Part shown: in pieces, positions 22,988-36,498 of the stretch
Layout of the letters: each line of letters starts with the position of its first letter
Numbering within the stretch: position 1 is the first letter of the stretch
NCBI RefSeq assembly: GCF_041956535.1
Contig: NW_027192217.1
Coordinates: 54,196-118,195 of the forward strand
Reading direction: 5' to 3'
Origin: Calcarisporiella thermophila CBS 279.70
Lineage: Eukaryota; Calcarisporiellomycota
DNA length: 64,000 nt
The notes under the pieces: model-generated
What the model was told of the DNA's origin: nothing
What the model saw: the letters and a program-made list of their open reading frames with translations, nothing else
The model's database searches: none
Program-made: the position numbers and the translations under genes

Positions 22988-25122
22988 GGCGGGGCAGGGT
23001 TCTCCTTCTTAGGCAGGCCGAAGAGGAAGCGGGAGACGAGAAGAGGGGAGAGGCGAGGATCGGCGAGGAGCGAGGGAGAAGAGAAGAGAAGCAATGACAA
23101 GCAAGGCAAGTTAAGCGCCGAGGGGGTTCCCAATCAATGCAATGGCGAGGGGCAGCACAGGAGAAGGAGGCAGAGAGGGTTGGGAGGAAGAGAGAGAGAA
23201 AACCAAGCAAGACGCTCAATATATTGGGTGTGCCATAAATTAATATATATAGATATTGGTGAGATCACTAGGGTGATTGAGAAAAAAATTTGCCCCATTT
23301 TGGCTGAAAGGGTTCGATGGTCCATTTCCCGATCCCACTCAGTCAATGCCATGCACGATGCATAAAACAATTTTCCACTCCTTCAAACATGCTAATTGCA
23401 CGCGGGCTGGAATCCCGCTCTTACACCGCAGGCATTCCGCCGCCGCCCGTGGTTTGTGTGTCTGTGTGAGGATCCCTACCGGTATAAGCTCGCGGTTGCC
23501 CATTTAAAATTCATAAACTAGTGCAACACATACAAGTTGCGAGCTGCACCGCAGAACCAAGACAGAAATTTACCCGTTCGCCTCGTTCGAATCCGGCCGC
23601 TTAAACAGGACCACAAACCAGCGGCAGGCGAGCCAGACTCTTTCCTTACCCATTTCAATTTAAGACAAAATCCTCACTCAGACAATCTCCCCCAAGATCC
23701 CCCAATCCCCGGCCTCGGCTGCCGGAGCACACACCTCCTGGCTTTCGTCACCTGGGCCACTCTGGAACCGCCATAAGATTCAAAGCCGATGTGTTTGGTC
23801 GGCTCTGGCTCGCACTCTCAATAATGCACCGAGACTTGTTCTATCCTTCCCTTTATGCATCCAGTTCGAGGATGGAGTTTGATAATCGTTTTTATTCCCC
23901 CCAATGCTCGGTAGCACTGCCACACACTGCCGCTGCTTCTAGATCCCTTACCTGAAGATCGAGCCGAAGCTTTCGTGTCTGAAACTCGTCTCTCCCGCCC
24001 GCCCCGTCTAGAAGCCGTATTGAAAGTCAGTCTGAGGCATATCGAGTTTAGACTCCAGCCGCTGGATCCCTCCGCTCGGAAACTCTGGCCGTGAGATTGC
24101 CGCCCAAGGCGAGGGTGGCCTTGGATGGGATCGTCGGTGATTGCGATGGGCCGTCGCCATCACGATGCAAAACACACCTATGGTGGGGTCCCTTTGGGCT
24201 CGGGCTGATTGAACCTGCCTAACTAGATCCCCCAATAGTAATAGCCCCGGCCCTTTCCTAGGGCCGTTTGAGCACGATGGGGTCCTAGAAACCTTGTTTG
24301 AGATTGGATTTGGAAATAGAATTTGTGGAGCCATTTTAGATGGAATGAGGGTGTGCTATGGCCGAGCTTAAGCGTAGCTCGGTCACCCTAAGGAGCCAAG
24401 GTTAATGTTGCAAAAAATTATTGAAGGGTTCTCGAGTTCATGGGAACAGCGTGAAATTGATGGGTCCATTGGTAAATGAAATTGGAGAATCAAAGATGGC
24501 GGAGGCAATTTCATCGAAATTTTGTCATATGGAAACCCGCCCCTTGCTCGCGAGATTAGGTTGCGGGCACCTGATTTGCTTTGGGCTCAAAGTAAGATGA
24601 GATTGAGGGAGAGGCTAGAGACGCCAATCATGAGGATTGGGGGCGGCCAATGTTCAGGTCTATCGCATCGGCGCTTGAGGTGCGGCTGACGGGGTCAAAC
24701 CGGTCTCTGGCTGAGATCGGGCAGCGGCCAGCTTCACCCTCAAGCCATGGTGACCGCACCCCCTCCCCCCCCATTTGGCGCCTGTCCATCCAACTCCAAC
24801 GGCACATCGGCCACACAATTAATAGCCCTCTGCAATTCGTATTCCTCCAACGTGAATGGACTCCATTTTAAATTAATAAAACCACATCGCCTCTCATTTT
24901 GTATATATTCATACTTTAAGTAGTATAAGTAAGTAAACACAGAAATACCCATAAGTGAATTTACAAACACCTTCTGGAAAAAGAATAGTAAATCAAGATA
25001 TAAAAGTATATCAGATCAAAAGAAAAAAAAATAGTAAGCACCACAAAAGATTTTTTAGGGGTCAGATGGATGAAGTATTAGTTGAAGTATTTTTTTTAGA
25101 CTACGTATTCTTCACACCGTGT
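22988..25122. other. Long GC-mixed intergenic region upstream of the cyclin gene
   Basis: About 2.1 kb. The left part (22990-23230), rich in G and A on the plus strand, is likely the cyclin 5' UTR and promoter. I found no splice-compatible coding chain; open frames at 23537-23776, 24008-24334 and 24628-24816 carry no recognisable motif. Extended promoters are common for regulated cyclins, but this is inference. Confidence 0.35.
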
Positions 25123-25964
25123 TTAGGCCAGGTTGGGGCATTCCCGTGAAATGTGACCCTCCTGCTGGCACTTGTAGCACGTCTTGGCTATTGAGGACGG
25201 AGTAAAAAGGAAAAGCACTCTTTAGTACCACTCTTCACGCTAGAGGAAAAGCATATTTACCTTGCTGTGGGTTGGGGCACTCGCGAGAAATGTGACCAAA
25301 GTTGCCGCAGTTGTAGCATTTGGAGCCTTGGTTGCAGTCCTTGCTCATGTGTCCCATCCGACCGCAGGTGTAGCATTGCATCGGGCGGCCATGAGAGCCA
25401 CCACCTTGAGGGCAGTTTCTGCTGATGTGGCCAGCATTGCCGCACTGGGTCCATAAATCAGTTAGGCATGATAGACCCAGCGGAAAAATAAAGTATCTCA
25501 ATCCTCTTACCTTGTAGCAAGTCTGTGCTCCATTCTCCTGGGTGGCATTGGGGCATTCGCGAGATAGATGGCCGGTTTCATTGCATTTGTAGCAGGTCTT
25601 CTCGGCACGGGGGTTGGTGCAATCCTTGCTCACATGGCCCTGCTGGTTGCAGTTGTAGCTACGAAAATACATCCAAAAATCAATATCCGAGTAGCCTCCT
25701 GATGATTCAGACAACTTCAACGTACCATACTGGAGAGCCTTTGGTGCAGTCGCGGGCTTGATGGCCGGCTACAGAAGGAAAAACAAAAATTCACATTAAC
25801 TCCCCAAACACATCAATCACTCCCTCTTTTGACGATCAACGCCCTTCATCTTCCCCCCATCAGTAATGGAGAGATCGAATGGTGATCGGAGCAAGATGAG
25901 TAAATGATTAGAACAATGATTTACGTTCACCACAGTTATAGCAGGGGCGGGGGCGATACGACAT
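25123..25964 (-). CDS. GIS2: CCHC zinc-knuckle protein, CNBP/Gis2 family
   Basis: Five exons at 25925-25964, 25726-25768, 25511-25658, 25261-25444 and 25123-25187 give 159 aa that consist almost wholly of seven C-x2-C-x4-H-x4-C knuckles (for example CYNCGEPGHQARDC, CYKCNETGHLSREC, CYTCGRMGHMSKDC). Seven knuckles and this length equal yeast Gis2 and animal CNBP. These proteins bind single-stranded G-rich RNA/DNA and act on mRNA translation and stress granules. Some introns cut inside or between knuckles. The tail NLA ends right after the last knuckle. It diverges from RAB2. Confidence 0.95.
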
Positions 25965-26192
25965 GGCTTTTATTAAATTATTTTTTTTTTCAAAAAAGTA
26001 AATAAGGAATGAGAGATACGATGGCGAGATTCATAAAAATTATGCAAAAGTAAACATTTGCTCTCTAGATCTTGATTCGTTCGCCATCTCCTCGTGTTCA
26101 TGGCGCAGCAAGAGTTAGAATATGAATCCAAGAGAGATAGATATTCCACTCCATCTTTTCCATTCCGTGACCCATTGACTACCTATCAAGTG

Positions 26193-27321
<1,129 letters not shown>

Positions 27322-28019
27322 TTTCCTTTTTTTTTAATTACTTTTTTTTTCGCGTTAATAAAATTAAAAATCCTAATTCTCTTTATCTTTTTGAAGTTGT
27401 TTTTTTTTGGTCGAGCGTTTCCTTTTTTTTAATCAGAAAAGGAGCGCGGGTTCTTTTTTTTTGTATTCTTATGAGATTGACACCTTTAACATTTCTTTTT
27501 TGATAACCTTCCATTTTGATATTGCTACCTCTTTTCTTCCCTCATTCCTTGAATAGACTATCGCTATAGTAAACACATAACCTTCATTATTCACGTTTAA
27601 TAAATTTATCTATATATCTATTCCTGGATGAAAGTCCTCTCACCTCAGGAGCCTTATACAACACGTGGACATTTGTGTCGGAAAAGTAGTAGTAGCAAAC
27701 AAGAGATAGACTAGTACAGAGTAGCTCTCACAAATGAGCGATTTTTCGTATTGATTCATTGATTTCTCCATTCATAACTGCGCATGGTCTGGCCGATTCA
27801 GACAGCACGAAGTTGGCCTTACCGCTGAGGGATTTAATTTAGCGAAAAAAAAAAACATGTGCAACATTTTCAATTATTATACAACACAAGGTCCCCTATG
27901 CATGAGCGCCTGCAGAACCAAGTCTGAGTCTTTTAATAGAATACTAGAACACAACTAAAACCAACTGGGATCAAGAGTGATCGCAAAGTTGACCTCCCAA
28001 ATAACACAGCAAGTTTCAG
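27322..28019. other. Intergenic region downstream of RAB2
   Basis: T-rich 3' flank of RAB2 followed by AT-rich DNA. No gene was supported. Confidence 0.5.
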
Positions 28020-28470
28020 GATTAGTCAACGTTGGAGAATGATTTATGCTTTGAGTGTCATTGGACTAGTGGGGTCGAGAGGATGATTTGTTTGATACTT
28101 GATAGCTGCGCTCGATCAGAATGGCAAATCCCTGATTTATCGCAATGCTTGGGGGCAAATGAACTTGGATTCATCTGCTTGAAATATCTCCTTCCATTGT
28201 GGACGATTTCGTTCTTTTGCCAATATCTTTTTTTATGCAAAGTAACGATAATCCTACCGAGTCTGTTGGCCTTTCTCCTGTTGTTGCATAAGCTTGCCAT
28301 GCAAGGAATATCCATCCTGACGAGCCTCTGCATCCACTACTCTTTTTTAGACTCGATTAATAATTGTCTCTGCCATCGACTGGAACCAATGCACAAGACA
28401 TCTTTCAGACGCGCAAGCCGTAAACTACCTAACAGCCGATTTGTGAATTACCAAACAGTGACGCCCCCTG
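28020..28470 (-). pseudogene. Relic of a Tc1/mariner-like DNA transposon
   Basis: On the minus strand, starting from a CAGGGGGCGTCACTG end at 28470 that looks like a terminal repeat, a broken frame reads RYFA, a stop, KKILAKERNRPQW, then KEIFQADESKF. This matches the Tc1 pattern RL-x-FA...W-x-x-V-x-x-(S/A)DES-x-F around the second catalytic Asp. Stops interrupt it, and I found no matching terminal repeat to the left, so it is a truncated dead copy. A plus-strand open frame (28032-28496) over the same DNA is probably its shadow. Confidence 0.4.
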
Positions 28471-28527
28471 GAAATTTATTTCCTCTTGTCACTTAAACGA
28501 TGAGGTCTTTGATTGAAACGTCACCTA

Positions 28528-28584
28528 CGCGTAATTCAAAATAATTCGTGACGCGATTTCACAGAAAAAAATTCGCGACGCGGT
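28528..28584. promoter_or_regulatory. Three MluI cell-cycle boxes (MCB) upstream of PCNA
   Basis: ACGCGT at 28528-28533, ACGCGA at 28552-28557 and ACGCGG at 28579-28584 lie 91-147 bp upstream of the PCNA start, spaced 24 and 27 bp apart. ACGCGN arrays bound by MBF drive G1/S transcription of replication genes, including PCNA, in budding and fission yeasts. The fit of motif, spacing and gene makes this a strong regulatory call by inference. Confidence 0.75.
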
Positions 28585-28674
28585 TTTTGTTTTTCTTTTG
28601 TTTTCTACCATTTCTCCCCAATCAAACCTTCGACTTCATTTTTTTTATCTCAGATCAGATCTACACACACTACC

Positions 28675-29792
<1,118 letters not shown>

Positions 29793-30469
29793 TAAAAGAA
29801 ATCATCCACCTTCTCCCACCCACGCTCTACTCGTGTAAAAAAAGTGATAAGCATACGTGAAATGTGAATAGGCGGAAAGAAAAGAGATGTTCATGGTTAT
29901 TTTTTTTTTCCTCATAGCAACGAGATGTTTTTTAGATAAACTTTTCTTTTCTTATGAATAGAGAGGCTAGGGAAATCATTTTGGAACACAGCGAAATAAT
30001 CAAAGAGAAAATGTGAATTTGTAATAGGGATAAAAAAAGAAAGAGGAAAGAAAATAAAATCTAGAAAAGAAAAGAAAATAATAATATGAGCAGAAAAAGA
30101 AGAGGAAAAAAAAAGTAAAAAAAAAAGTAGAATTCTGAACAATGAAGGAAAAAGGAGAAAGAAAAAGGAAAAAATAGGGTTATGTATAAAACACACACAG
30201 AATAATCGTAAGAAACAGAGGAAAGAGAGCTGCACTGAATGCAATCCAAAAGAGGGGGAAAAAAAAAGGAGAGATATCGCATTTTTAATAAGAGAAAACC
30301 CACAAGATGCCAAAAAGGAAGAAAAAAAACTACCATAGAAAAGAGGAAAATTAAAAATACTAAACTAAAGGAGAAAAAGGAAAAGGAACAGAGAAGCACG
30401 GAGATGAAGGGAGAAGAGCAGGGAAGGGGAAGGGGGATGGAGGGGGGGTGGGGGGGTGAAGACGGGGTT
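29793..30469. repeat. Convergent spacer with long purine-rich low-complexity tract
   Basis: Between the PCNA and PAC1 stops, about 29930-30460 is strongly biased to A and G on the plus strand, with poly-A runs and then G runs near 30430-30460. No gene. The open frames on the minus strand are Phe/Ser/Leu-rich artefacts of this strand bias. Confidence 0.6.
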
Positions 30470-32231
30470 CTATCGGCAAGCCCATACTTTAATGGTCTGA
30501 TCTACGCTACCCGTAGCAAGCACTGGACTAGTGGGCGATAGTGCCAAGCAGGCCACAAAGTGGGAATGTGCCTCCAGTGTCTTCATGCATCGGCCCGACT
30601 TCAAATCCCAGATGCGAACCGTCTTGTCGTCGGATGCACTCAAGAGGAATTTGCCGCTCGGGTGGAATACCAGGCCCCGAACCCAGTTGTCATGCCCAAT
30701 AAATGTGTGCAGGCATTGCCCAGTAGCATCCCATAGCTTGATTGTCTTATCACGCGAGCCGGTCACAATGTACTGGCCAGGTGGCTGTTCCTTAACATTT
30801 CCCTAGACATATCACCCAATGTAAATACTAAAAAAAAAGAGACACCCCATCGAACACGATCCATTTCAGCCTACCGTTATTCCAACGAGCTCCCGGATGA
30901 AAGGATATGAGGCAACCGGAGCAAACATCGCGGTTTCAACCACATTCTCATGTCCCCTAAAGTCCATCTTCGTTTCCCCGGTAGTGGTTTCCCAAAGGCG
31001 CGCCGTCTGCAGTCCAAGAAAAAGAAAATCACAAGGAGTTAGTGCGCACAGCCCATAAGGTGCCCCAATATCCATCCCGAACCTGATCGTTTGAACAACT
31101 GATAAGTGACCGGCCATCATCACTCGGACGAACCCATCGCACCCATTCCGCATGACCAGTAAACGTTTTAACACAGTAGCTAAACATAATGCGATAGATA
31201 AGCAATTGCCCACTGTTAGCAAAAGCGAAATCTTATCTGTCTGTGGTAGGAACTTACCCAGAGGCGACCTCCCACATTTTAATCGTCTTATCACGGGAGG
31301 CAGACACTAGCGTGTCACCCGAGGGCAAAAAGCACACAGAGGACACGCTGTGGTCGTGGCCATACAGTGTTTTGATACATTTGTAGTCGGATTGGAGATC
31401 CCACAATTTAATGGTGAGATCGGACGAGCACGATGCTGCAGAAGCCCATGGTTAGTACCAAGGGAATCGGAGCTAGCAGTAAACACTCAAGAAATAATTA
31501 CCCAAAATATTCCCTTTGGGATCGAACGCGACATCCTGAACAGTTTTCGTGTGGCCTTTAAGTGTGCGCTCAAACTCGCCAGTTTCATAGTCCCACACCT
31601 TGATTGTCGTGTCGTCGGATGCGGAAACAAGTAAGCTGAACACGGGGTGGAAGATGAGGCGGGTAATGCTACTGCGATGCCCAGGTAAGACGTACTTCTC
31701 AGGCGGCCGCGGAATCCAATCGGTTGAGCTCGCTGTCCTACGCACAGGAGCATTATCGAGCTCTTCCTGCATCTGTGTTATCTTATTCTCCAATTCCATA
31801 ATCTACGAAATCGATAAAAAAACAACATAAATATGAAGAATGCATGTTAGTAAATCAATGCATTTTCCATTACCTTCTTTTGTAGTCTAATGACAGATGT
31901 CCATTTCTTCTCTAGCAAGCCTGCGTATTTTTGCTTTGGATCCGGAAGGAAATCTTCAATTTGCGTTTCCTCTTTTAGGGTCTCAAAAGAGGAAGAGAAT
32001 CCATTGGCATGTAAGTAGTCTAAAATTGCCTTGTGCCTATCGGATAAGGAAGAGAAAGTACACGTACAAGGATGAAGTTAGCAGAGGGGGAGAAAAGAAA
32101 AATGACATGAAGGTTGAAAGCACGTCAATAGAGCAATGCGCTCTTGATTTAGAAATTTAGTTCCAAGAATGTATTCAGGGGAAGATCACCTACAGTTCAT
32201 CCCGCTGTCTTTCGGAAAGTGTGGAGGCCAT
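30470..32231 (-). CDS. PAC1: LIS1/PAC1 dynein regulator (LisH, WD40)
   Basis: Seven exons at 32194-32231, 31874-32036, 31502-31802, 31258-31435, 31083-31179, 30875-31006 and 30470-30802 give 413 aa (human LIS1 410). Domains in order are an N-terminal LisH motif in [20 protein letters not shown], a short coiled coil ([15 protein letters not shown]), and a seven-bladed WD40 propeller starting at [15 protein letters not shown] with repeats ending in IKVWDY, IKLWDL, IKMWEV, ARLWET, IKLWDA, VRIWDL and IKVWAC. Pac1/Lis1 with NudE binds cytoplasmic dynein and is needed for nuclear migration along microtubules in hyphae. The end matches the short IKVWACR tail of the family. Confidence 0.94.
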
Positions 32232-32883
32232 GGCATGGATTAGGAGTTTTCTTTTTACGCGATGAAGAAAGACAAAAATTACCAAGGTGTAAGTATAAGA
32301 GTGGGATAAGAATAGGGGGGATTAGATGTATTTTGCTTTTCCTTGACGATATTACCTTAGAAAATGTAGAGAGGGCAAGAGTAAAATATCTGCTGCGCCA
32401 TAAGAATTCTTATCCAAAAAATTTTTGAAGCGCGCGAATATCGATTCAACTGCAGGAGAGAGGGTGTTTCATCTAAACATAGCGCAAGAATACATCCGCA
32501 AGATCTTTCTCGATGAAAGGAAATACACCATTTCCGTTAACATGCGTGGCCATAACATATTCAAGTAAATGGGATATACTCTTTGACCACGACTCTAAGA
32601 TTGAATAGAAGCACGAAAGAGTCAAATTCGGAAATTGGCGATAAATTTCACATTTGAAAAGTATATTCGAAAGAACAAACATCTGCAAGTTATATTTTTG
32701 CGTGTTAGTAATTCAAAAAAATTATCCTGCATTTATCTTCTTAAGCTCCTCTTCTCACTTCTCCTCTGCAGTTTGATCAGCGGATTTGTGGTATTCTTAC
32801 GCTAACTACAAATGGAGCTAAAATATTAAAATATAAAAACTCTTCATCTCTCATATTGACGAAACATGATAGCATACACAAAA
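32232..32883. other. Intergenic, promoter side of PAC1
   Basis: AT-rich spacer without a supported gene; the short open frames at 32219-32428 and 32473-32688 have no features. Confidence 0.5.
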
Positions 32884-32954
32884 TGCATGGTCCGGGAATC
32901 GAACCCGGGTCTGCCGCGTGGCAGGCGGCAATTATACCACTAAACCAACCATGC
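32884..32954 (-). tRNA. tRNA-Gly (anticodon GCC), copy 4 of 5
   Basis: The same 71-nt sequence as the other copies, on the minus strand, followed (reading minus) by TTTTG. Confidence 0.96.
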
Positions 32955-34841
32955 TGTTGTGAAAAAGTTGAATAAAAGGAAATACACTAAGCAAAAAATT
33001 TAGCTATCACAAATATCCAAAAATATCATATTGATCAAAAAAAAAAATATCCAAAAATATCACTATACTTTCTGCATATCATTTGATATGCGAAAGAAAA
33101 ATTTTCAATCTACATTTCACTCTCTTACATAACCATTCAAATCAACCAACTCTAGCAAGCTATCTATTTCTTCTCATTTGTAAATCACCAAGGTAGGCTT
33201 GGGACAGTACCCAGGTGATTTTGACTTAGAAGTTACTCTAACTATACAGGATATTTTTCAATAAAAGTTTCCTTTGTTGAAAAAAAAAACTTTACCACCT
33301 TCGAACAAAGAAAAATGGGCTTCACTCTGCCTTCAAACCCAATAGTAGTAAAAGCCACAGAGTGTATTAACACACCTCAACAACATTTCCCAATTCTTCT
33401 TTGCCACTTAGGAGGCACGCCGCACAGAAACATTCAACCCGACGGGAAAGGCACTTCCTGCGTAATGGCTCACCGAAATCAGAAACACTGATGTCCGTAT
33501 ATATTGTTATAACCATTGTTTCATCTTTCATATCCTTCCCATCTTTCCCTCCCCTTGTTCTTCTATAATCTTTTTTCTGTATTCAGTTATTTTATAGGTG
33601 TTTATCTAGTAATCTTGTAATAAAGACTCACAGCTGATCAAAAGTATTTTTTTATAACTATCGCCATTTAACCCGAGATCCATTATCAAGCAGTTTGATC
33701 ACGAACCTCAGCAGGGAGTAAGATTCCAGTGGTGGGCGGCAACGAGACATGACTAGAGAGGAGAATTTTTTGACATTATATTTTCATTTCACTTATCCCA
33801 TTTTATTCCTTTATCTTGACCCCTTTTCATTTCATCGTGGCTCTTCCTTATTTTTATTCTCCTTCTATTCCTTTTCTTTTTCTTTTGTAAACAAGTAGCA
33901 TTACCTAGGTGATTATAACGTATCTTATTAACGTATCTTATTATAAGACATCATTTAAAAATGTTCATTTGTTAAAAACTAAGAGAAATATCGTCGTTGT
34001 CTTTATTTGTCCAGTTTCGAGGTCCATTGCTACCTTACTTCTACGATTTTTACACCATTATTATAAGATAATGAATAATACTAAATTCATCCGATAAATC
34101 ATTACTCACTCACATAGCTAATATATTCTTAGTATACCTGGTATAACTAAATCACCTGTAGCGAAATAACTGGAAAGCAGGCAACAGTCCTTTCAAGGCA
34201 ACTACCTCCGGTAGCCATAATGGATATATATACTTTCTAAGTTAGAAAAAATGTGTCTCTTTCGACATCTAATGATTCTTGTCAATGGTGTGGAGTAACC
34301 AGCTTAGAAAATTAAAGGTAGGAAAAAAAAACAATGAAGGGAGAAGGACGTCTCCTTGGGGTAAGGAGATATTAAGGGAGTATAAGAGAAGGAAAAAGGT
34401 TTAAAAAGATATAAAAAGAAGGCGGTTGGGTAAAAGTCTTGGTGATATATTCGATTGTGTCGTCTTGCCCTTTTTTGGAGGAGATGATCTTTTAAAAATA
34501 TCCTTTTCAATCACTTTTGATAAATGAAAAAAGAAAAAGTAAGAATGACAAGAAAATCATATGGCAAGAAAGATAGTGAATGAAATGCAAATACATGTTT
34601 ATATTTTAAAATCAGTATTAGTACATAAGATGAGAGGGAAGAGGAGCACATACCTATCCTGAATTAATGAACACGAAAGCGACAAAATATTTTGTAAGAG
34701 CTTGAGCGGGCTATAACCAATTACAGGCAGCGGCGATAGGGCATGGAACTGTAAAAAGTGAGAAATTCGGGGATGATAAGTGACGGTAAAAGACATGACA
34801 AGAATAAGATACTAATAATTGAGAATCCAGCCACAGCTGTA
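32955..34841. other. AT-rich gene-poor island, possible LTR remnant
   Basis: No coding chain was found. A stretch at about 33400-33760 ends in AATAAAGACTCACAG followed some 90 bases later by GAACCTCAGCAGGGAG, which has the look of a polyadenylation signal inside a retrotransposon LTR, but I could not define TG...CA ends or a second copy. A 15-nt direct repeat ACGTATCTTATTA occurs tandemly near 33919-33944. Confidence 0.25.
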
Positions 34842-34925
34842 CTGGTGAGGAGTGTGAAATTTGAACTCACGCCACCTCGATAGAGCCAAGAAGTACTTAC
34901 AATTAGGCTTCTCCCCTCTTTCTCC
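34842..34925 (-). other. tRNA-like element, relative of the one at 20004-20081
   Basis: On the minus strand it has a T-arm-like hairpin GTGAG TTCAAAT TTCAC preceded by GGC and followed by ...CACCAG. Along its length it lines up with the 20004-20081 element (shared GGCGTG, GTTC-AAT, CACCAG, and upstream TA-T-GTA-T-ACT). The B-box is degraded (GTTCAAATT), so it is probably transcriptionally dead. No anticodon arm can be drawn. Confidence 0.35.
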
Positions 34926-35004
34926 ATGTTGTTGGCTGCGTCCTGCGACAAAAAAATTAAAAACATAGGAAGTATAGTGCTCAGAAGGTCACATTTTTCA
35001 TCAA

Positions 35005-35088
35005 GGTGATATGGTCGAGCGGTCTAAGACGTTAGACTCAAGTTCTAATCTGCGTAAGCAGGCGTGGGTTCGAATCCCACTGTCACCA
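35005..35088 (+). tRNA. tRNA-Leu (anticodon CAA)
   Basis: An 84-nt class II tRNA. The acceptor GGTGATA pairs with TGTCACC. The D-arm is GTCGAGCGGTCTAAGAC, the anticodon stem TTAGA pairs with TCTAA around loop CTCAAGT (anticodon CAA, reading UUG), the variable arm is CTGC/GCAG, and the T-arm is GTGGG TTCGAAT CCCAC. The discriminator is A at 35088. No intron, whereas many fungal tRNA-Leu(CAA) genes carry one. Downstream lacks a strong T run until about 35099-35107. Confidence 0.93.
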
Positions 35089-35865
35089 AACAATTTCATA
35101 TTTTTTTGAAAATAATATCTGTTAGCTTTTTCTGCTATATTTAACAAAGCTCAGTTTGCAAGAAAGATTATGTAGTTTACAATATAACACAGCATATTAA
35201 GTTTTGTGATTAGTCAATATTATTTAGGATATAGAAAATGAAAAGCAAATAAGGGTGTGGTGCACTTAATTTGAGGGGAAAAAAAGTATAAGCAAACTTT
35301 TTGGTCATCTCCGATATGCTTGAAGGGATTTATGAGATAATATTTAGGCGAGAAGGTTATTTAAGAGAAGAATCTTTATTAAGGCATCCTTTTCAAAAAA
35401 CGGAATCAAATTCAGAAAAATTTAAAGGAAAAATAACAAAGTAATGTCAATAGTAAATTATAAAGGATATAATTACATGGTAAATGAAATACCAATATTT
35501 TCTATATATTTATAGGCCACATTAGTATAGAGGATGAGAGAGGAGATATTAATGTGATATTTGTGATAGTTATTTTAATTTTAATATTGTAAATATATTA
35601 TTCTTTACTCAATATAATAATAAAAAGGATAGTTAATTTAATTGGATAACACGACTCCTGAGTGTTTAAGTGTTTTTTTTTTTTTGAGTATTAAAGGATC
35701 TTTTATTGAAAAGTCTCCTATACAAGTTAAATGAAAGGATTGTACAGTCCTAATTTCGCATGTAATTGCTTATTTTCTAATATCTTGATATCTATCGAAT
35801 TCTTAACGAAGTAGCATATAGCTCGATTCCTAGAGTATGTCCCGGACACATCTCTAATATTGATG

Positions 35866-35940
35866 CCGTCACCGGGAATCGAACCCAGCACACAATGGTG
35901 AAGCTCCGGGGCTCTTAACCATTGTGCAATCCAAGGACGG
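35866..35940 (-). other. tRNA-like element with internal Pol III boxes and a 9-bp hairpin
   Basis: On the minus strand the ends CCGTC and GACGG pair, a near-perfect A-box TTGCACAATGG and a perfect B-box GGTTCGATTCC are present, and the T-arm CTGGG/CCCGG can form. In place of a normal D and anticodon arm there is a perfect inverted repeat CACAATGGT/ACCATTGTG. No sensible anticodon results. It could be a rearranged tRNA or a tRNA-derived element. Confidence 0.4.
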
Positions 35941-36106
35941 TTCTGAGTGACTGCCTATGTGACTGCTTAACATTCTTCTAATATAAAAATCAATTTTCTC
36001 TCAACAAAATTGTTACAGGCAAAGGGAGATTTCGTGGAGAGCTGTGCGGATTCCTTAATAATAAAAATAAGAGATTGATGTTTTAATAAAAGACTAATAA
36101 TAAAAC

Positions 36107-36155
<49 letters not shown>
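36107..36155. repeat. (TAA)n microsatellite entering the gap
   Basis: About 16 uninterrupted TAA/AAT triplets run into the N block, and a few more triplets emerge at 36499-36511. The repeat is very probably what broke the assembly. Confidence 0.9.
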
Positions 36156-36498
36156 NNNNNNNNNNNNNNNNNNNNNNNNNNNNNNNNNNNNNNNNNNNNN
36201 NNNNNNNNNNNNNNNNNNNNNNNNNNNNNNNNNNNNNNNNNNNNNNNNNNNNNNNNNNNNNNNNNNNNNNNNNNNNNNNNNNNNNNNNNNNNNNNNNNNN
36301 NNNNNNNNNNNNNNNNNNNNNNNNNNNNNNNNNNNNNNNNNNNNNNNNNNNNNNNNNNNNNNNNNNNNNNNNNNNNNNNNNNNNNNNNNNNNNNNNNNNN
36401 NNNNNNNNNNNNNNNNNNNNNNNNNNNNNNNNNNNNNNNNNNNNNNNNNNNNNNNNNNNNNNNNNNNNNNNNNNNNNNNNNNNNNNNNNNNNNNNNNN
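36156..36498. other. Assembly gap (343 N)
   Basis: Unresolved bases; the true length and content are unknown. The minus-strand open frame drawn across it is an artefact of N. Confidence 0.99.

Noticed and set aside
24008-24334. 108-codon minus-strand frame in the long cyclin upstream region
   Set aside because: No family resemblance or splice partner found; composition typical of chance frames in GC-mixed DNA.
29912-30399. Phe/Leu-rich minus-strand frames that look like membrane proteins
   Set aside because: Reverse complement of a purine-rich low-complexity spacer; no start context, no splice chain.
33400-33760. Solo LTR of a retrotransposon
   Set aside because: Poly-A-signal-like end and T-rich body are suggestive, but TG/CA termini, target duplication or a second copy could not be found.
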